A DNA stretch of 64,000 bases from TMED8 sp038125725 (GTDB lineage: Bacteria > Pseudomonadota > Alphaproteobacteria > Rhodospirillales > Casp-alpha2). The stretch spans positions 67,068 to 131,067 of the forward strand of contig JAYPEK010000006.1 in NCBI GenBank assembly GCA_038125725.1. Direction: 5' to 3'. Under the pieces are notes generated by a model. The model did not search any database. It was not told the origin of the DNA and saw only the letters and a list, made by a program, of their open reading frames with translations. A program made the translations under genes and the position numbers. The first letter of the stretch is position 1. Every line of letters starts with the position of its first letter. Shown piece after piece: positions 50,678 through 61,928 of this stretch.

Positions 50678-52207
50678 GTGAAAAAAAGTGACTGTACGTC
50701 AGATGTTGGGCGGTACATTGAAAGCGTTCGCCGATCCTTTCTGCTAGTATTCAACCATATTCAATTAGGCTTGGAGTGTGTTGTGGACTCTGAAACAGCT
50801 TTTGCTCAGTTCATCGAAGTCGCACGTGAATGGGCAATTGGATACACAAAAGTCGTCCGTACATATTTTGCGATAAAACGGAATGGCGAATGGTGCCTCG
50901 AATATGCGATGACAATTTTTGTGACCGATCTGTTTGACGAAGTTGACAAATTGGTGCTTCCAGAAGTCGTTGAAACCCGTTCACTGTTAGCGATAAAAGA
51001 AGTTTTTGATTTTGAAGAAGCTCACCTTGAAAAGTTTCTGTGCCCTGTCCGATTTGACCCGTTCGCCTCTTTTCATGACAAGTACGACATTTCGATTTCG
51101 GCAGAGGTTCGGAAAGGTATTTGGTACTACTTTGAGCCCTTTAACCCGAAGGAATTTCAGGGAAATTGGCGGTGGCCGACTCTTAAAGCAAACTCAAGTG
51201 AAAATCTCACTGACCAACATTTGCCCCATCGGGATCAGTTAGATTTAGAGCTTATGGGTCACAAATTGCCGTATTCGGGTCTTGCGGACCTTTGTGATAC
51301 GTTTGGAATTCCACCAACAATATTCGATCGAGGTTATTCGAACCCTCACACTAAATGGGTGGTTACCCAACCGGCCGCCGTATTGCCTGAAAGCGCCATA
51401 TCAAATGAGGTTGCAAAGGTTCAAATTCGGTGCTCGCGCAATGTTGATCATGAATCATTGTCGGTAGGAGCACGTATTCTAACTGGTCAGCCCCCAATTA
51501 TCAGGAAGAACCTTCCTATCTCCGAATTTGAATGGGACGAAACAGGGGAATGGAAAACTGGATACGCTGAGGAAAATCTAGGAAGCGCTGCCATCGCTGA
51601 TATTCATCTAAGTTACAATGGTCGGTATCTCGGGCATTTTTGGATAAATGACAACAAGCGATCACTGAATCAACGAATTGATATACATAGATTATTTGAC
51701 AAAAAAGAGGTGGTTGGCTCGGCGTTCTTCGATTTGAAAGATGATTTTTTTGAAGACAGTGTATCGCTCTTACTTAACTTGTCTGGTTTGACGGCTGTTT
51801 CGTATGGAGGCATCCCAAGTCTAAAAGAAGCACCGGACATTCTCGCTTACTCATCGGTTGGCCATCTTTTTATTGTCGAGTGCACCACGAGGGACGTAGG
51901 ACGGAGTGGAAAACTGCTTAAGTTGAGCCAGCGGACGCGAGAAGTGAAAGAACTCGTCAATCGCGGTAGAATCGAATTTCCGCATATCCTTCCGGTGATG
52001 TTTACATTAATTCCTCGAGACGACACAAAAGCGTGCTGGGAAGAAGCGGCTAATTTCGGCATTTCTTTAATTTGTCGCGAGAATATCGAAAACTTGATTA
52101 GTCGTATTGAGACACCTTATTCCACAGGCGAACTCTTCGAAGCCGCACAATCTCTAATACCAAGGAAAATGGAACATAACGGCGACGCCTTTCAAAGCGG
52201 GACTTGA
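50678..52207 (+). CDS. AT-rich orphan gene with a nuclease-like C-terminal domain
   Basis: I do not recognise this 509-residue protein by name. The gene is much lower in GC than its neighbours and uses rare AT-ending codons, pointing to transfer. Residues 351-480 look like a PD-(D/E)XK fold: a helix with E359 (FFEDSVSLLLNLSGLTAVSYG), then PDILAY (D387) and a strand LFIVECTT with E401, as in Mrr-type endonucleases. The usual lysine after the glutamate is absent; K412 in SGKLLKL could replace it. Residues 1-350 have no recognised domain, but strands and helices are rich in aromatic residues. The GTG 50678 start has only a distant ribosome site. It is flanked by REP-like repeats and a neighbour-gene remnant. 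Confidence 0.7.
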   Translation: MKKSDCTSDVGRYIESVRRSFLLVFNHIQLGLECVVDSETAFAQFIEVAREWAIGYTKVVRTYFAIKRNGEWCLEYAMTIFVTDLFDEVDKLVLPEVVETRSLLAIKEVFDFEEAHLEKFLCPVRFDPFASFHDKYDISISAEVRKGIWYYFEPFNPKEFQGNWRWPTLKANSSENLTDQHLPHRDQLDLELMGHKLPYSGLADLCDTFGIPPTIFDRGYSNPHTKWVVTQPAAVLPESAISNEVAKVQIRCSRNVDHESLSVGARILTGQPPIIRKNLPISEFEWDETGEWKTGYAEENLGSAAIADIHLSYNGRYLGHFWINDNKRSLNQRIDIHRLFDKKEVVGSAFFDLKDDFFEDSVSLLLNLSGLTAVSYGGIPSLKEAPDILAYSSVGHLFIVECTTRDVGRSGKLLKLSQRTREVKELVNRGRIEFPHILPVMFTLIPRDDTKACWEEAANFGISLICRENIENLISRIETPYSTGELFEAAQSLIPRKMEHNGDAFQSGT

Positions 52208-52253
52208 TAGGGGTGGGTGATTGATTGAGGGGCACGGTATATCCCGCACCCCC

Positions 52254-52328
52254 TCACTCATCCCCCTTCTTCAACGCCCCGTCTAGGTATTCATCCACCG
52301 TTAACATTAGTGCGACGTGCTGGTCCTG
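52254..52328 (-). pseudogene. Degenerate 3' fragment of the COG2945-type hydrolase gene
   Basis: Read on the minus strand this gives QDQHVALMLTVDEYLDGALKK plus GDE and a stop, against QDHCVELMAMVDDYLDGALKK plus GDD and a stop in the hydrolase at 52835-53485. An in-frame stop (52329-52331) lies directly before it, so nothing longer is coded. DNA similarity is strongest at TTCTTCAACGCCCC. It marks one edge of the AT-rich insert. Confidence 0.85.
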
Positions 52329-52346
52329 CTAGAATTAAACGCAGGA

Positions 52347-52811
52347 TCAGTGTCCTACTGCCTCTTCAATACTGATCGTCCCGCTCAACCCCGAAATCTC
52401 CCCACCGCCTTCGAGCGCCCGCACCAGCGCATAAAGCCCCGCCGCCGAGCCGAAGTGGCCGTAGAACATCGCCACGTCGCCCCAGGGCGCGTAGTAGGCG
52501 AGGGAGCCGGGCGGATTGTCAGTGGCGAGCGGCGTGTCGTCGGTGCTGAGTTTCTTCGGCGGGTAGAAGATCTTCTCGATGCCGCCGTAGTCCTCGACCT
52601 TGAGGGTGAGCGGCAGTTGCCGGGCCAGGTCGCGGGCGGCGCCGCTGGCGTTGAGTTCGAACACAACGGTCTTGTCGCCGGCCGTGACGGAAATACGGAG
52701 CGGAGCTGTTGGGTTGGCATCGGCCGCCATGGCGCGGTCAGGCGAGGCTGTGAAGACGAGGGCGGCGAAGGTGATCAGGACGGCGACAAGAGGCGGTGCG
52801 TTCCGTCGCAT
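52347..52811 (-). CDS. Secreted cyclophilin-like fold protein
   Basis: The 154-residue precursor has a signal peptide (cleavage near AMA-ADA). The body has the pattern of small cyclophilin-like domain proteins: SGAARDLARQLPLTLKVEDY, PPKKLS and LAYYAPWGDVAMFYGHF. The family is widespread, usually of unknown use, and I do not assign prolyl isomerase activity. It follows the hydrolase by 23 bases on the same strand. Confidence 0.75.
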   Translation of the reverse strand: MRRNAPPLVAVLITFAALVFTASPDRAMAADANPTAPLRISVTAGDKTVVFELNASGAARDLARQLPLTLKVEDYGGIEKIFYPPKKLSTDDTPLATDNPPGSLAYYAPWGDVAMFYGHFGSAAGLYALVRALEGGGEISGLSGTISIEEAVGH

Positions 52812-52834
52812 GAAAGCCTCCCGAGGCCGCGACG

Positions 52835-53485
52835 TCAGTCGTCGCCTTTCTTCAACGCCCCATCCAGATAATCATCCACCATCGCCATCAGTTCGACGCA
52901 GTGGTCCTGCAGGAAGTGGTCGCCGCCCTTCAGCACGCGGTAGTCGATCTCGATGTTTTTCTGCTTTTTGAGCTTCTGCGCCAGCTTTTCGACCGAGACG
53001 ATGGGGACGATGTCGTCCTTGTCGCCGTGCACGATCAGGCCCGAAGCCGGGCAGGGGGCCAGGAAGGAGAAATCGTGGATGTTGGCCGGCGGGGCGACCG
53101 AGATGAAGCCCGAGATTTCCGGGCGGCGCATCATCAGCTGCATGGCCACCCAGGCGCCGAAGGAGAAACCGCCGATCCAACACTTGCGCGCGTTCGGGTT
53201 ATGGCCCTGCATCCAGTCCAGCGCCGTGGCGGCGTCCGAAAGCTCGCCCTGGCCGTTGTCGAAGACGCCCTGCGAGCGGCCGACGCCCCTGAAGTTGAAG
53301 CGCAGCGCCGAGAAGCCGCGCTTCACGAAACTCTGGTAGAGCGCGTAAACCACCTTGTTGCTCATGGTGCCGCCGTGCTGCGGATGCGGGTGCAACAACA
53401 GCGCCACCGGGGCGTTGGGAATCTTAGAGTGATGATAGCGCCCCTCGAGGCGGCCTTCGGGTCCGTTGAAGATGACTTCGGGCAT
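52835..53485 (-). CDS. Alpha/beta hydrolase, COG2945 family
   Basis: The 216-residue hydrolase has LLLHPHPQHGGTMSNKVV near residue 29, RFNFRGVGRSQG near 62, nucleophile elbow GGFSFGA with S108, an acid in HGDKDDIVP and a histidine in KGGDHFLQDH. It has no signal peptide. Family members are esterase-like and of unclear substrate. Its last 24 codons are duplicated in degenerate form at 52254-52328. Confidence 0.85.
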   Translation of the reverse strand: MPEVIFNGPEGRLEGRYHHSKIPNAPVALLLHPHPQHGGTMSNKVVYALYQSFVKRGFSALRFNFRGVGRSQGVFDNGQGELSDAATALDWMQGHNPNARKCWIGGFSFGAWVAMQLMMRRPEISGFISVAPPANIHDFSFLAPCPASGLIVHGDKDDIVPIVSVEKLAQKLKKQKNIEIDYRVLKGGDHFLQDHCVELMAMVDDYLDGALKKGDD

Positions 53486-53493
53486 GTGTCGGA

Positions 53494-53592
53494 TTAATCC
53501 CTAAAAAATTTGCGAGCAATTTCAGGCACTTTTGCCAAAAGGTCAATATCGGCTTTGATTTGCAAACGTTTATCGTTCAAAAGTCGATCCAT
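53494..53592 (-). CDS. Possible 32-residue small protein
   Basis: An ATG-started frame of 32 codons (MDRLLNDKRLQIKADIDLLA then KVPEIARKFFRD) precedes the hydrolase by 8 bases. It is amphipathic and basic and reads like real protein rather than noise, but has no clear ribosome site and an AT-rich composition. It could instead be a remnant of a longer gene. Conservation in relatives would decide. Confidence 0.3.
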   Translation of the reverse strand: MDRLLNDKRLQIKADIDLLAKVPEIARKFFRD

Positions 53593-53597
53593 TATAC

Positions 53598-53626
53598 TTG
53601 ATCGTTTTGGTCGGAGATCATATATA
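53598..53626 (+). promoter_or_regulatory. Candidate promoter for cysE-iscR-suf
   Basis: TTGATC (53598-53603) and TATATA (53621-53626) are 17 bases apart in an AT-rich stretch, about 92 bases before the cysE start. TGATC/GATCA half sites surround the spacer (53599-53603 and 53616-53620) and could be regulatory. Confidence 0.45.
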
Positions 53627-53717
53627 ACGGTCAACTCGGAACGCTCCGATTTCGATCGGTTTTGACAACACCGCGTTGGCCTGCCCGCAGGTCCGGCGCC
53701 AAAATATCCGGTACGCC

Positions 53718-54449
53718 ATGGTTTTCAAGGAACTTCGCGAAGATATCGCCGCTTATATGGAACGCGACCCGGCCGCCAAGGGGCCGCTGATGATCGTTCT
53801 CTGCTATCCCGGCTTCCATGCGCTGGTGTTCCACAAGATGGCGCATTGGCTGTGGGAGCGGCGGCTCTACCTGGCCGGACGGCTGGTCTCGCACCTGGGC
53901 CGCATGCTCACCGGCATCGAAATTCACCCGGGCGCCGAGATCGGCCAGCGCTTCGTCATCGACCACGGCAACGGCGTCGTCATCGGCGAGACCGCCGTCA
54001 TCGGCGACGACGTGACGCTTTATCACGACGTGACGCTCGGCGGCACGGCGCCGAGCGTCGACAGCGCCGCGCAAGTCGGCCAAAAGCGCCACCCGACGCT
54101 GGAGGACGGCGTCATTGTCGGTTCCGGCGCGCAGATCCTGGGGCCGATCACCATCGGCTCGCACGCGCGCGTCGGCGCCAACTCGGTGGTGACCAAGGAC
54201 GTGCCGTCTTCCGTCACCGCCGTCGGCGTGCCGGCCCGGGCCGTGATGCCCAAGGACCGCGAGAAGGCACAGGAGTTCCAGGCCTACGGCACGCCGTCGG
54301 GCGAATGCCCCGATCCGGTGCTGCAGACCATCGAGGCGCTGCGCCAGCAGGTGACGGCGCTCAGTCAACGGGTCGAGGAACTGGAAACCGAAGTTGAAGC
54401 GCAGGCCGACGCCGACAAGGGCGGCGAACGGCGCAAGCAAGCAGGGTAA
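53718..54449 (+). CDS. cysE: Serine O-acetyltransferase
   Basis: CysE makes O-acetylserine, the acceptor for sulfide in cysteine synthesis. The 243-residue protein has a short helical N-terminus and a left-handed beta helix of hexapeptide repeats (IEIHPGAEIGQRFVIDHGNG, GDDVTLYHDVTLGG, VIVGSGAQILGPITIGSHAR) with the catalytic His region at DHGNG and YHDV. The tail (from about 200) is an unusual coiled-coil-like segment with L/I heptads. Start ATG 53718. It heads the Fe-S operon and supplies the cysteine that IscS and SufS use. Confidence 0.92.
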   Translation: MVFKELREDIAAYMERDPAAKGPLMIVLCYPGFHALVFHKMAHWLWERRLYLAGRLVSHLGRMLTGIEIHPGAEIGQRFVIDHGNGVVIGETAVIGDDVTLYHDVTLGGTAPSVDSAAQVGQKRHPTLEDGVIVGSGAQILGPITIGSHARVGANSVVTKDVPSSVTAVGVPARAVMPKDREKAQEFQAYGTPSGECPDPVLQTIEALRQQVTALSQRVEELETEVEAQADADKGGERRKQAG

Positions 54450-54472
54450 GGCATCAGTAGAGGAGGCAGAAC

Positions 54473-54961
54473 GTGAAACTCAGCACCAAAGGCCGCTATG
54501 CGGTCATGGCCATGGTCGATCTGGCCAAGCAATCCACCGGCGGGCCGGTTGCTCTCGCCGACGTGGCGGAACGACAGGAAATCTCGCTCTCGTACCTGGA
54601 GCAGCTGTTCGGCAAGCTCCGGCGCGGCGGGCTGGTGAAAAGCGTGCGCGGTCCCGGCGGCGGCTATCTGCTGGCGCGGTCGTCGGCCGATACGCGCATC
54701 TGCGACATCATCATGGCCGTCGACGAGCCGATCCAGACGACGCGCTGCACGCCCGGCTCGCCCACCGGCTGCAAGTCGAACCAGAGCCGCTGCCTGACGC
54801 ACGACCTCTGGGAAGAGCTCGGCCATCACATTTATCTGTACCTCAGTTCGGTGTCGCTGGAAGACGTGGTCGAGAGACGCGTGCTCGGCCGCTCCAACCA
54901 GCTGTTCCGGCCCGATGCGATGGGCGGGATGCCCGGCGGCGCCGAAGTGGCGGCGGAATAA
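54473..54961 (+). CDS. iscR: IscR-type Rrf2 regulator
   Basis: IscR senses Fe-S status and tunes the assembly operon. The 162-residue protein has a winged helix (KGRYAVMAMVDLAKQ with recognition YLEQLFGKLRRGGLVKSVRG) and the cluster ligands C92, C100, C107 plus H110 in CTPGSPTGC and CLTH; spacing is slightly longer than in E. coli. The start is GTG with AGGAGG upstream. It sits between cysE and iscS. Confidence 0.93.
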   Translation: MKLSTKGRYAVMAMVDLAKQSTGGPVALADVAERQEISLSYLEQLFGKLRRGGLVKSVRGPGGGYLLARSSADTRICDIIMAVDEPIQTTRCTPGSPTGCKSNQSRCLTHDLWEELGHHIYLYLSSVSLEDVVERRVLGRSNQLFRPDAMGGMPGGAEVAAE

Positions 54962-55007
54962 CCCGAACCGAACCCGAGCCCCGGCCCGAGCCCAAGGATA
55001 ACCTGGC

Positions 55008-56150
55008 ATGACCAAGGCGAGCCCCGTCTACCTGGATTACAACGCGACCGCGCCGGCGCGGCCGGGCGTCATCGACGCCGTGGCCGAGACGCTGGCGCTG
55101 GGCGCGGTCAATCCGTCGTCGGTGCACGGCTTGGGCCGCCAGGCGAAGAAGTTGGTCGAACGCGCCCGCGAACAGGTGGCGGCGCTGGCCGGCGCGGATG
55201 CCGACCGGGTGGTCTTCACCGCCGGCGGCTCGGAGGCCGACAACCAGGCGATTGTGGGTGCCGGACGCAGGCGCGTGCTGGTCTCGGCGGTGGAACATGC
55301 CGCCGTGCTGCGCACCGCGCTCACCCGCGCCCCCGAATGCGAAGTGATCGGGGTTACGGCGGACGGCGTCATCGACCTGGACGCGCTTGAAGCGGCGCTT
55401 TCGGTCAGCGACGAGCCGGCGCTGGTTTCGGTCATGACCGCCAACAACGAGACCGGCGTCCTCCAACCCATCCGTGACGTCGTGCGCATCGCCCGCGACT
55501 TCAGCGCGCTGGTGCATACGGACGCTGTCCAGGCGGCGGGCAAGATCGCCTTGGATTTCCAGGCCCTAGGCGTCGATTTCATGACGCTGTCGGCGCACAA
55601 GATCGGCGGCCCGCAGGGGATCGGCGCGGTGATCTGCAAGGACCGCGCGGGCCTGCGCCCGCTGGTGCTGGGCGGCGGCCAGGAACATGGCCGGCGTGCC
55701 GGCACCGAGAACGTCGCCGGCATCGTCGGCTTCGGCGTTGCCGCCGAACTGGCGCTTTCCGAACTCGCAGCCGAGGCGCCGCGCCTCGCCGCGCTGCGCG
55801 ACCGGCTGGAAGCGCGGCTCAAACGTGAGGTGCCGGACTTGACGGTTTTCTCCGAGGCCGCGCCGAGGCTCCCCAATACGTCGTGCTTGACCATGCCGGG
55901 CGTGCGTAATGACACCCAGGTGATGGCCTTGGACCTGGCCGGGTATTGCGTCAGCGCCGGCTCGGCCTGCGCCGCCGGCAAGGTGGAGCCGAGCCATGTC
56001 CTGGACGCCATGGACGCAAGCGAGGCTGACGCCACGTCGGCGATCCGCGTCAGCCTCGGCCACGAAACGACCGAGGCCGACATCGACGCCTTTTGTGACG
56101 CCTGGCTGGCGCTCTGGGCCCGCAAGGGCGCCGGGCGCGACGCGGCCTGA
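55008..56150 (+). CDS. iscS: Cysteine desulfurase, IscS/NifS group
   Basis: This PLP enzyme removes sulfur from cysteine. The 380-residue protein has YLDYNATAPARPG at its start, K198 (Schiff base) in SAHKIGGPQGIG, and the active cysteine C321 in CVSAGSACAAGK, on the longer loop of the IscS/NifS group. It is the first of two desulfurases in the operon, the other being SufS. It follows iscR by 46 bases. Confidence 0.9.
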   Translation: MTKASPVYLDYNATAPARPGVIDAVAETLALGAVNPSSVHGLGRQAKKLVERAREQVAALAGADADRVVFTAGGSEADNQAIVGAGRRRVLVSAVEHAAVLRTALTRAPECEVIGVTADGVIDLDALEAALSVSDEPALVSVMTANNETGVLQPIRDVVRIARDFSALVHTDAVQAAGKIALDFQALGVDFMTLSAHKIGGPQGIGAVICKDRAGLRPLVLGGGQEHGRRAGTENVAGIVGFGVAAELALSELAAEAPRLAALRDRLEARLKREVPDLTVFSEAAPRLPNTSCLTMPGVRNDTQVMALDLAGYCVSAGSACAAGKVEPSHVLDAMDASEADATSAIRVSLGHETTEADIDAFCDAWLALWARKGAGRDAA

Positions 56151-56188
56151 ACATAGATGATGATGAAGAAGCAAGGACACCGATAACC

Positions 56189-57646
<1,458 letters not shown>

Positions 57647-57675
57647 AAGAAAAAAGCGATTGAAGGTTTAAAATT

Positions 57676-58424
<749 letters not shown>

Positions 58425-58425
<1 letters not shown>

Positions 58426-59783
58426 TGCAGACCACCGAAGGACCCATCGACGGCTTCCTGGCCGACTTCGAGGCGACGGCGCCGGGCTTGCCCGGGCACG
58501 GGCTCTCGTGGATGGATGCGCTCCGCAAGGAAGGCATCGAGCGCCTGCGCGATCTCGGCCTGCCGACGGCCAAGGTCGAGGACTGGAAATACACCCGCCT
58601 GCGCCCGCTGGAAGACACCCGCTACCGTCCCGTCACCGAGGCCGACGGTACGGCCAGCGTCGACCAGTTGCCGAGCCTGCTTGAGAGCGCCGGCGCGCGC
58701 ATCGTCTTCGTCAACGGCTGCCTGCGCGCTGATCTTTCCAGCCTGGATGCGCTGCCCGAAGGTGTCGTGGTCGAGTCCCTTGCCGACGCCATGCGCCGCG
58801 ACGCCGACTGGGTGGAAGGCTACCTCGGCCGCATCGCCGAGCGCGAACAGCATCCGCTGATGGCGCTGAATACGGCGCTGATGAACTCCGGCGCCATCGT
58901 GCACGTGAAGAAGAACGTGCGCGTCGAGGCGCCGATCGAGATCGTGTTCGTCGCCGGCCTCACGGACGCGCCCGTCGCCTACCATCCGCGCAACTTGATC
59001 GTCATGGACGAGGGCAGCGACGCCACCCTGATCAAGCATCACGCCGGCGCCGGCGTCGGCGCCTATTTCGCCAACACGGTGACCGAGATTCATGTGGGCG
59101 ATAATGCCAGGCTCCGCGATTACCGCATCCAGACGGAAAACTTGGAAGCGACGCACCTGGCGTCGCAGCACGTGCGGGTCGGACGCGACGGCACGTTCGA
59201 GACCTTCGGGCTTTCCGCCGGCGGGCGGCTCTGCCGCACCGAAACCTATGTGCGCCTGGAAGGTGCCGGCGCGCATGCGGGGCTCAACGGGGCCTACCTG
59301 ATGAAGGGCCGCGAGCATTGCGACAACACCACCCTGGTCGAGCACCTGGTGCCGCACACGACCTGCCGAGAAGTGTTCAAGGGCGTGCTCGACGATGAAT
59401 CGCGCGGCGTCTTCCAGGGCAAGATCGTCGTCCACAAAGACGCCCAGAAGACCGACGGCCAGATGCTGTCGAAGACGCTGTTGCTGTCCGACAAGGCGGA
59501 AATGGACGCCAAGCCGGAACTGGAAATCTATGCCGACGACGTCAAGTGCGCGCATGGCGCCACCACCGGCCAGTTGGACACCACGGCGCTGTTCTATCTG
59601 CGTTCGCGCGGCATTCCGGACGCGCTGGCCAGGAACCTCCTGGTGCAGTCCTTCGTCGCCGAGGCGCTGGACGAGATTTCCCACGAAGCGGTGCGCGAGG
59701 CGCTCACCCACATGGTCGTGCACCGGTTGCCGGCGCAGTGCTACCTGTCGGAGGAATGGACCCGGGAGAACGCCGTAGAATGA
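58425..59783 (+). CDS. sufD: SufD, Fe-S scaffold subunit
   Basis: SufD pairs with SufB. The 452-residue protein has KVEDWKYTRLRPL near residue 48 and the beta-helix core ending in DDVKCAHGATTGQLDTTALF near 370, with the conserved C and H of the family. It overlaps sufC at the start and sufS at the end (ATGA). Confidence 0.94.
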
Positions 59784-61051
59784 GCACCGTCACGCCCATC
59801 GCCAACGCCGCCGCCGGGGACAATTCCACCGCCGCCTTCGATATCGACAAGGTGCGGGCGGATTTCCCGATCCTGGCGCGCGAGGTCTACGGCAAGCCGC
59901 TGGTCTACCTGGACTCGGGCGCCAGCGCGCAGAAGCCGCGCGTCGTCATCGACGCCGTGCGCGACGCCTACGAGAACTACTATTCCAACGTGCACCGCGG
60001 CGCGCATTACCTGAGCCAGCGCTCGACAGACGCCTACGAGGAAGCGCGTTCCATCGTCGCCAAATTCATCAACGCGCCCAGCGACAAGAACATCGTCTTC
60101 ACCTCGTCGGTGACCGAGGCGATCAATCTGGTCGCCGCCAGTTGGGGGCGTAAGTTCCTCAAGGCCGGCGACGAGATCGTCGTTTCCGAGATGGAACACC
60201 ACGCCAACATCGTGCCCTGGTACATGCTGTGCGAGGAACTGGGGACCAAGCTGCGTGTGGTGCCGATCACCGACGCCGGTGAGTTTCGCATCGAGGACTT
60301 CGAGGCTCAACTTAGTCCCGCCACCAAGCTGATTGCCATCACCCAGGTTTCCAACGTGCTCGGCACCCGCGTGCCGATCAAGCGCGTCACCGAGATCGCG
60401 CACGCGCGCGGCATTCCGGTGCTAGTCGACGGCGCCCAGGGCATCGTCCACCAGGCGGTCGACGTGCAGGACCTGGATTGCGATTTCTATGGCTTCACCG
60501 GTCACAAGCTCTACGGGCCGAGCGGCATCGGTGTGCTCTACGCCAAGTCGGAAATTCTTGAAAGCATGCCCCCCTACCAGGGCGGCGGCGACATGATCGA
60601 GCGCGTCAGCTTTGACCAGATCACCTATGCGCCCCCGCCGGAGCGCTTCGAGGCCGGCACGCCGCCCATCGTTCAGGCCATCGGCCTCGGCGCGGCGGTG
60701 CGTTACGTCGAAGGTCTCGGCATGGAGAATATCCATGCCCACGAACAGGGGCTTTTGGCCTACGCCGAGCAGCGCCTGAACGGCATCGACGGCTTCACCT
60801 GCCACGGCACCGCGGCCGACAAGGCGGCGATCATTTCGTTCACGGTCGAGGGCCTGCACCCGTTCGACGTGGCCGCGATCCTGGACCGCCAGGGCGTCGC
60901 CGTCCGCGTCGGCCAGCATTGCGCGGAGCCCTTGATGGACCGCCTCGGCATCGAGGGCACGGTGCGGGCGTCGTTCGGCGTCTACAACAACCGAGACGAC
61001 GTCGACGCGCTGGCGGCGGCGATCGAGAAGGCGAAGGGGATGCTGGGATGA
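59780..61051 (+). CDS. sufS: SufS, cysteine desulfurase (group II)
   Basis: SufS supplies sulfur to SufB through SufE. The 423-residue PLP enzyme has K243 in GFTGHKLYGPSG and the active cysteine C381 in RVGQHCAEPLM on the short loop of group II. The ATG 59780 overlaps sufD by ATGA; a longer frame upstream is a shadow. It overlaps sufE by ATGA at the end. Confidence 0.95.
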   Translation: MSTVTPIANAAAGDNSTAAFDIDKVRADFPILAREVYGKPLVYLDSGASAQKPRVVIDAVRDAYENYYSNVHRGAHYLSQRSTDAYEEARSIVAKFINAPSDKNIVFTSSVTEAINLVAASWGRKFLKAGDEIVVSEMEHHANIVPWYMLCEELGTKLRVVPITDAGEFRIEDFEAQLSPATKLIAITQVSNVLGTRVPIKRVTEIAHARGIPVLVDGAQGIVHQAVDVQDLDCDFYGFTGHKLYGPSGIGVLYAKSEILESMPPYQGGGDMIERVSFDQITYAPPPERFEAGTPPIVQAIGLGAAVRYVEGLGMENIHAHEQGLLAYAEQRLNGIDGFTCHGTAADKAAIISFTVEGLHPFDVAAILDRQGVAVRVGQHCAEPLMDRLGIEGTVRASFGVYNNRDDVDALAAAIEKAKGMLG

Positions 61052-61491
61052 GCGCGCCCGTGGAACTGGACCGTTACGAGGAATTCGCCGGCGCACTGGA
61101 GCTCATCGACGACGAGGACCTGCGCTTCGAATACATCATCGACATCGGCAAGAAAGCCGACGCCGCCGGTTTCGATGACGCCTGGAAGACCGACGCCAAC
61201 CTGATGCACGGCTGCATGTCGAAGGTCTGGATCGTCGACCGGGTCGAGGACGGCCGCCACTACTTTCGGGGCTTCAGCGACGCCATCATCGTCAAGGGTT
61301 TGGTCACCATGATGGTGGAATCCTTCTCCGGCCTGACCGGTGAGGAACTCGATGCCTTGAACGAGGATCACGTGCGCAAGCTCAATCTTGGCGCACTGAC
61401 GACGCAACGCCAGGTCGGCATGATGGCCATGCTGGAACATATGAAAAAATTGGGACGCAAAGGCGGAAACGTGACCGCTGGCGCCGCTTAA
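61048..61491 (+). CDS. sufE: SufE, sulfur acceptor for SufS
   Basis: SufE takes the persulfide from SufS. The 147-residue protein has the acceptor cysteine C56 in LMHGCMSKVWI and the family end VRKLNLGALTTQRQVGMMAM. The start overlaps the SufS stop by four bases. Presence of both SufS and SufE fits a group II desulfurase system. Confidence 0.94.
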   Translation: MSAPVELDRYEEFAGALELIDDEDLRFEYIIDIGKKADAAGFDDAWKTDANLMHGCMSKVWIVDRVEDGRHYFRGFSDAIIVKGLVTMMVESFSGLTGEELDALNEDHVRKLNLGALTTQRQVGMMAMLEHMKKLGRKGGNVTAGAA

Positions 61492-61506
61492 GGACGGAGG
61501 AAACCC

Positions 61507-61899
61507 ATGTATCCCGGATACGGATCATCGATGCCGGCAGACACCACCACGGAATTTTCCGCCACCGCCGGTACGCCGCTGCAGGACACCTCCAACATCG
61601 CCACCGAGGAGATGCTGGTCGAGGCGCTTCGCACCGTCTACGACCCGGAAATTCCGGTCAATATCTACGACCTGGGCCTGATCTACAGCACTGACATCAA
61701 GCAAGACGGCAACGTCTACATCGAGATGTCGCTGACGGCGCCGGGCTGCCCGGTGGCTGGTGAGATGCCCGGCATGGTTGCCGACGCCGCCGCCAAGGTG
61801 GAGGGTTTCGGCGAGATCGAAGTGAAGATTGTCTGGGAACCCGCTTGGACGCCGGAACGCATGTCCGAGGACGCGAAGCTTGCGCTCGGCATGTACTGA
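61507..61899 (+). CDS. sufT: SufT-like MIP18 family Fe-S assembly protein
   Basis: The 130-residue protein belongs to the DUF59/MIP18 family (SufT), which helps in Fe-S maturation. It has DPEIPVNIYDLGLIY near residue 47 and LTAPGCPVAGEMPG with the conserved cysteine near 80. The ATG 61507 has GGACGGAGGAAACCC upstream; the N-terminal 25 residues are an extension. It lies 15 bases after sufE. Confidence 0.88.
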   Translation: MYPGYGSSMPADTTTEFSATAGTPLQDTSNIATEEMLVEALRTVYDPEIPVNIYDLGLIYSTDIKQDGNVYIEMSLTAPGCPVAGEMPGMVADAAAKVEGFGEIEVKIVWEPAWTPERMSEDAKLALGMY

Positions 61900-61928
61900 G
61901 CCTATGTAGAAACGATAGGTGATTGATT

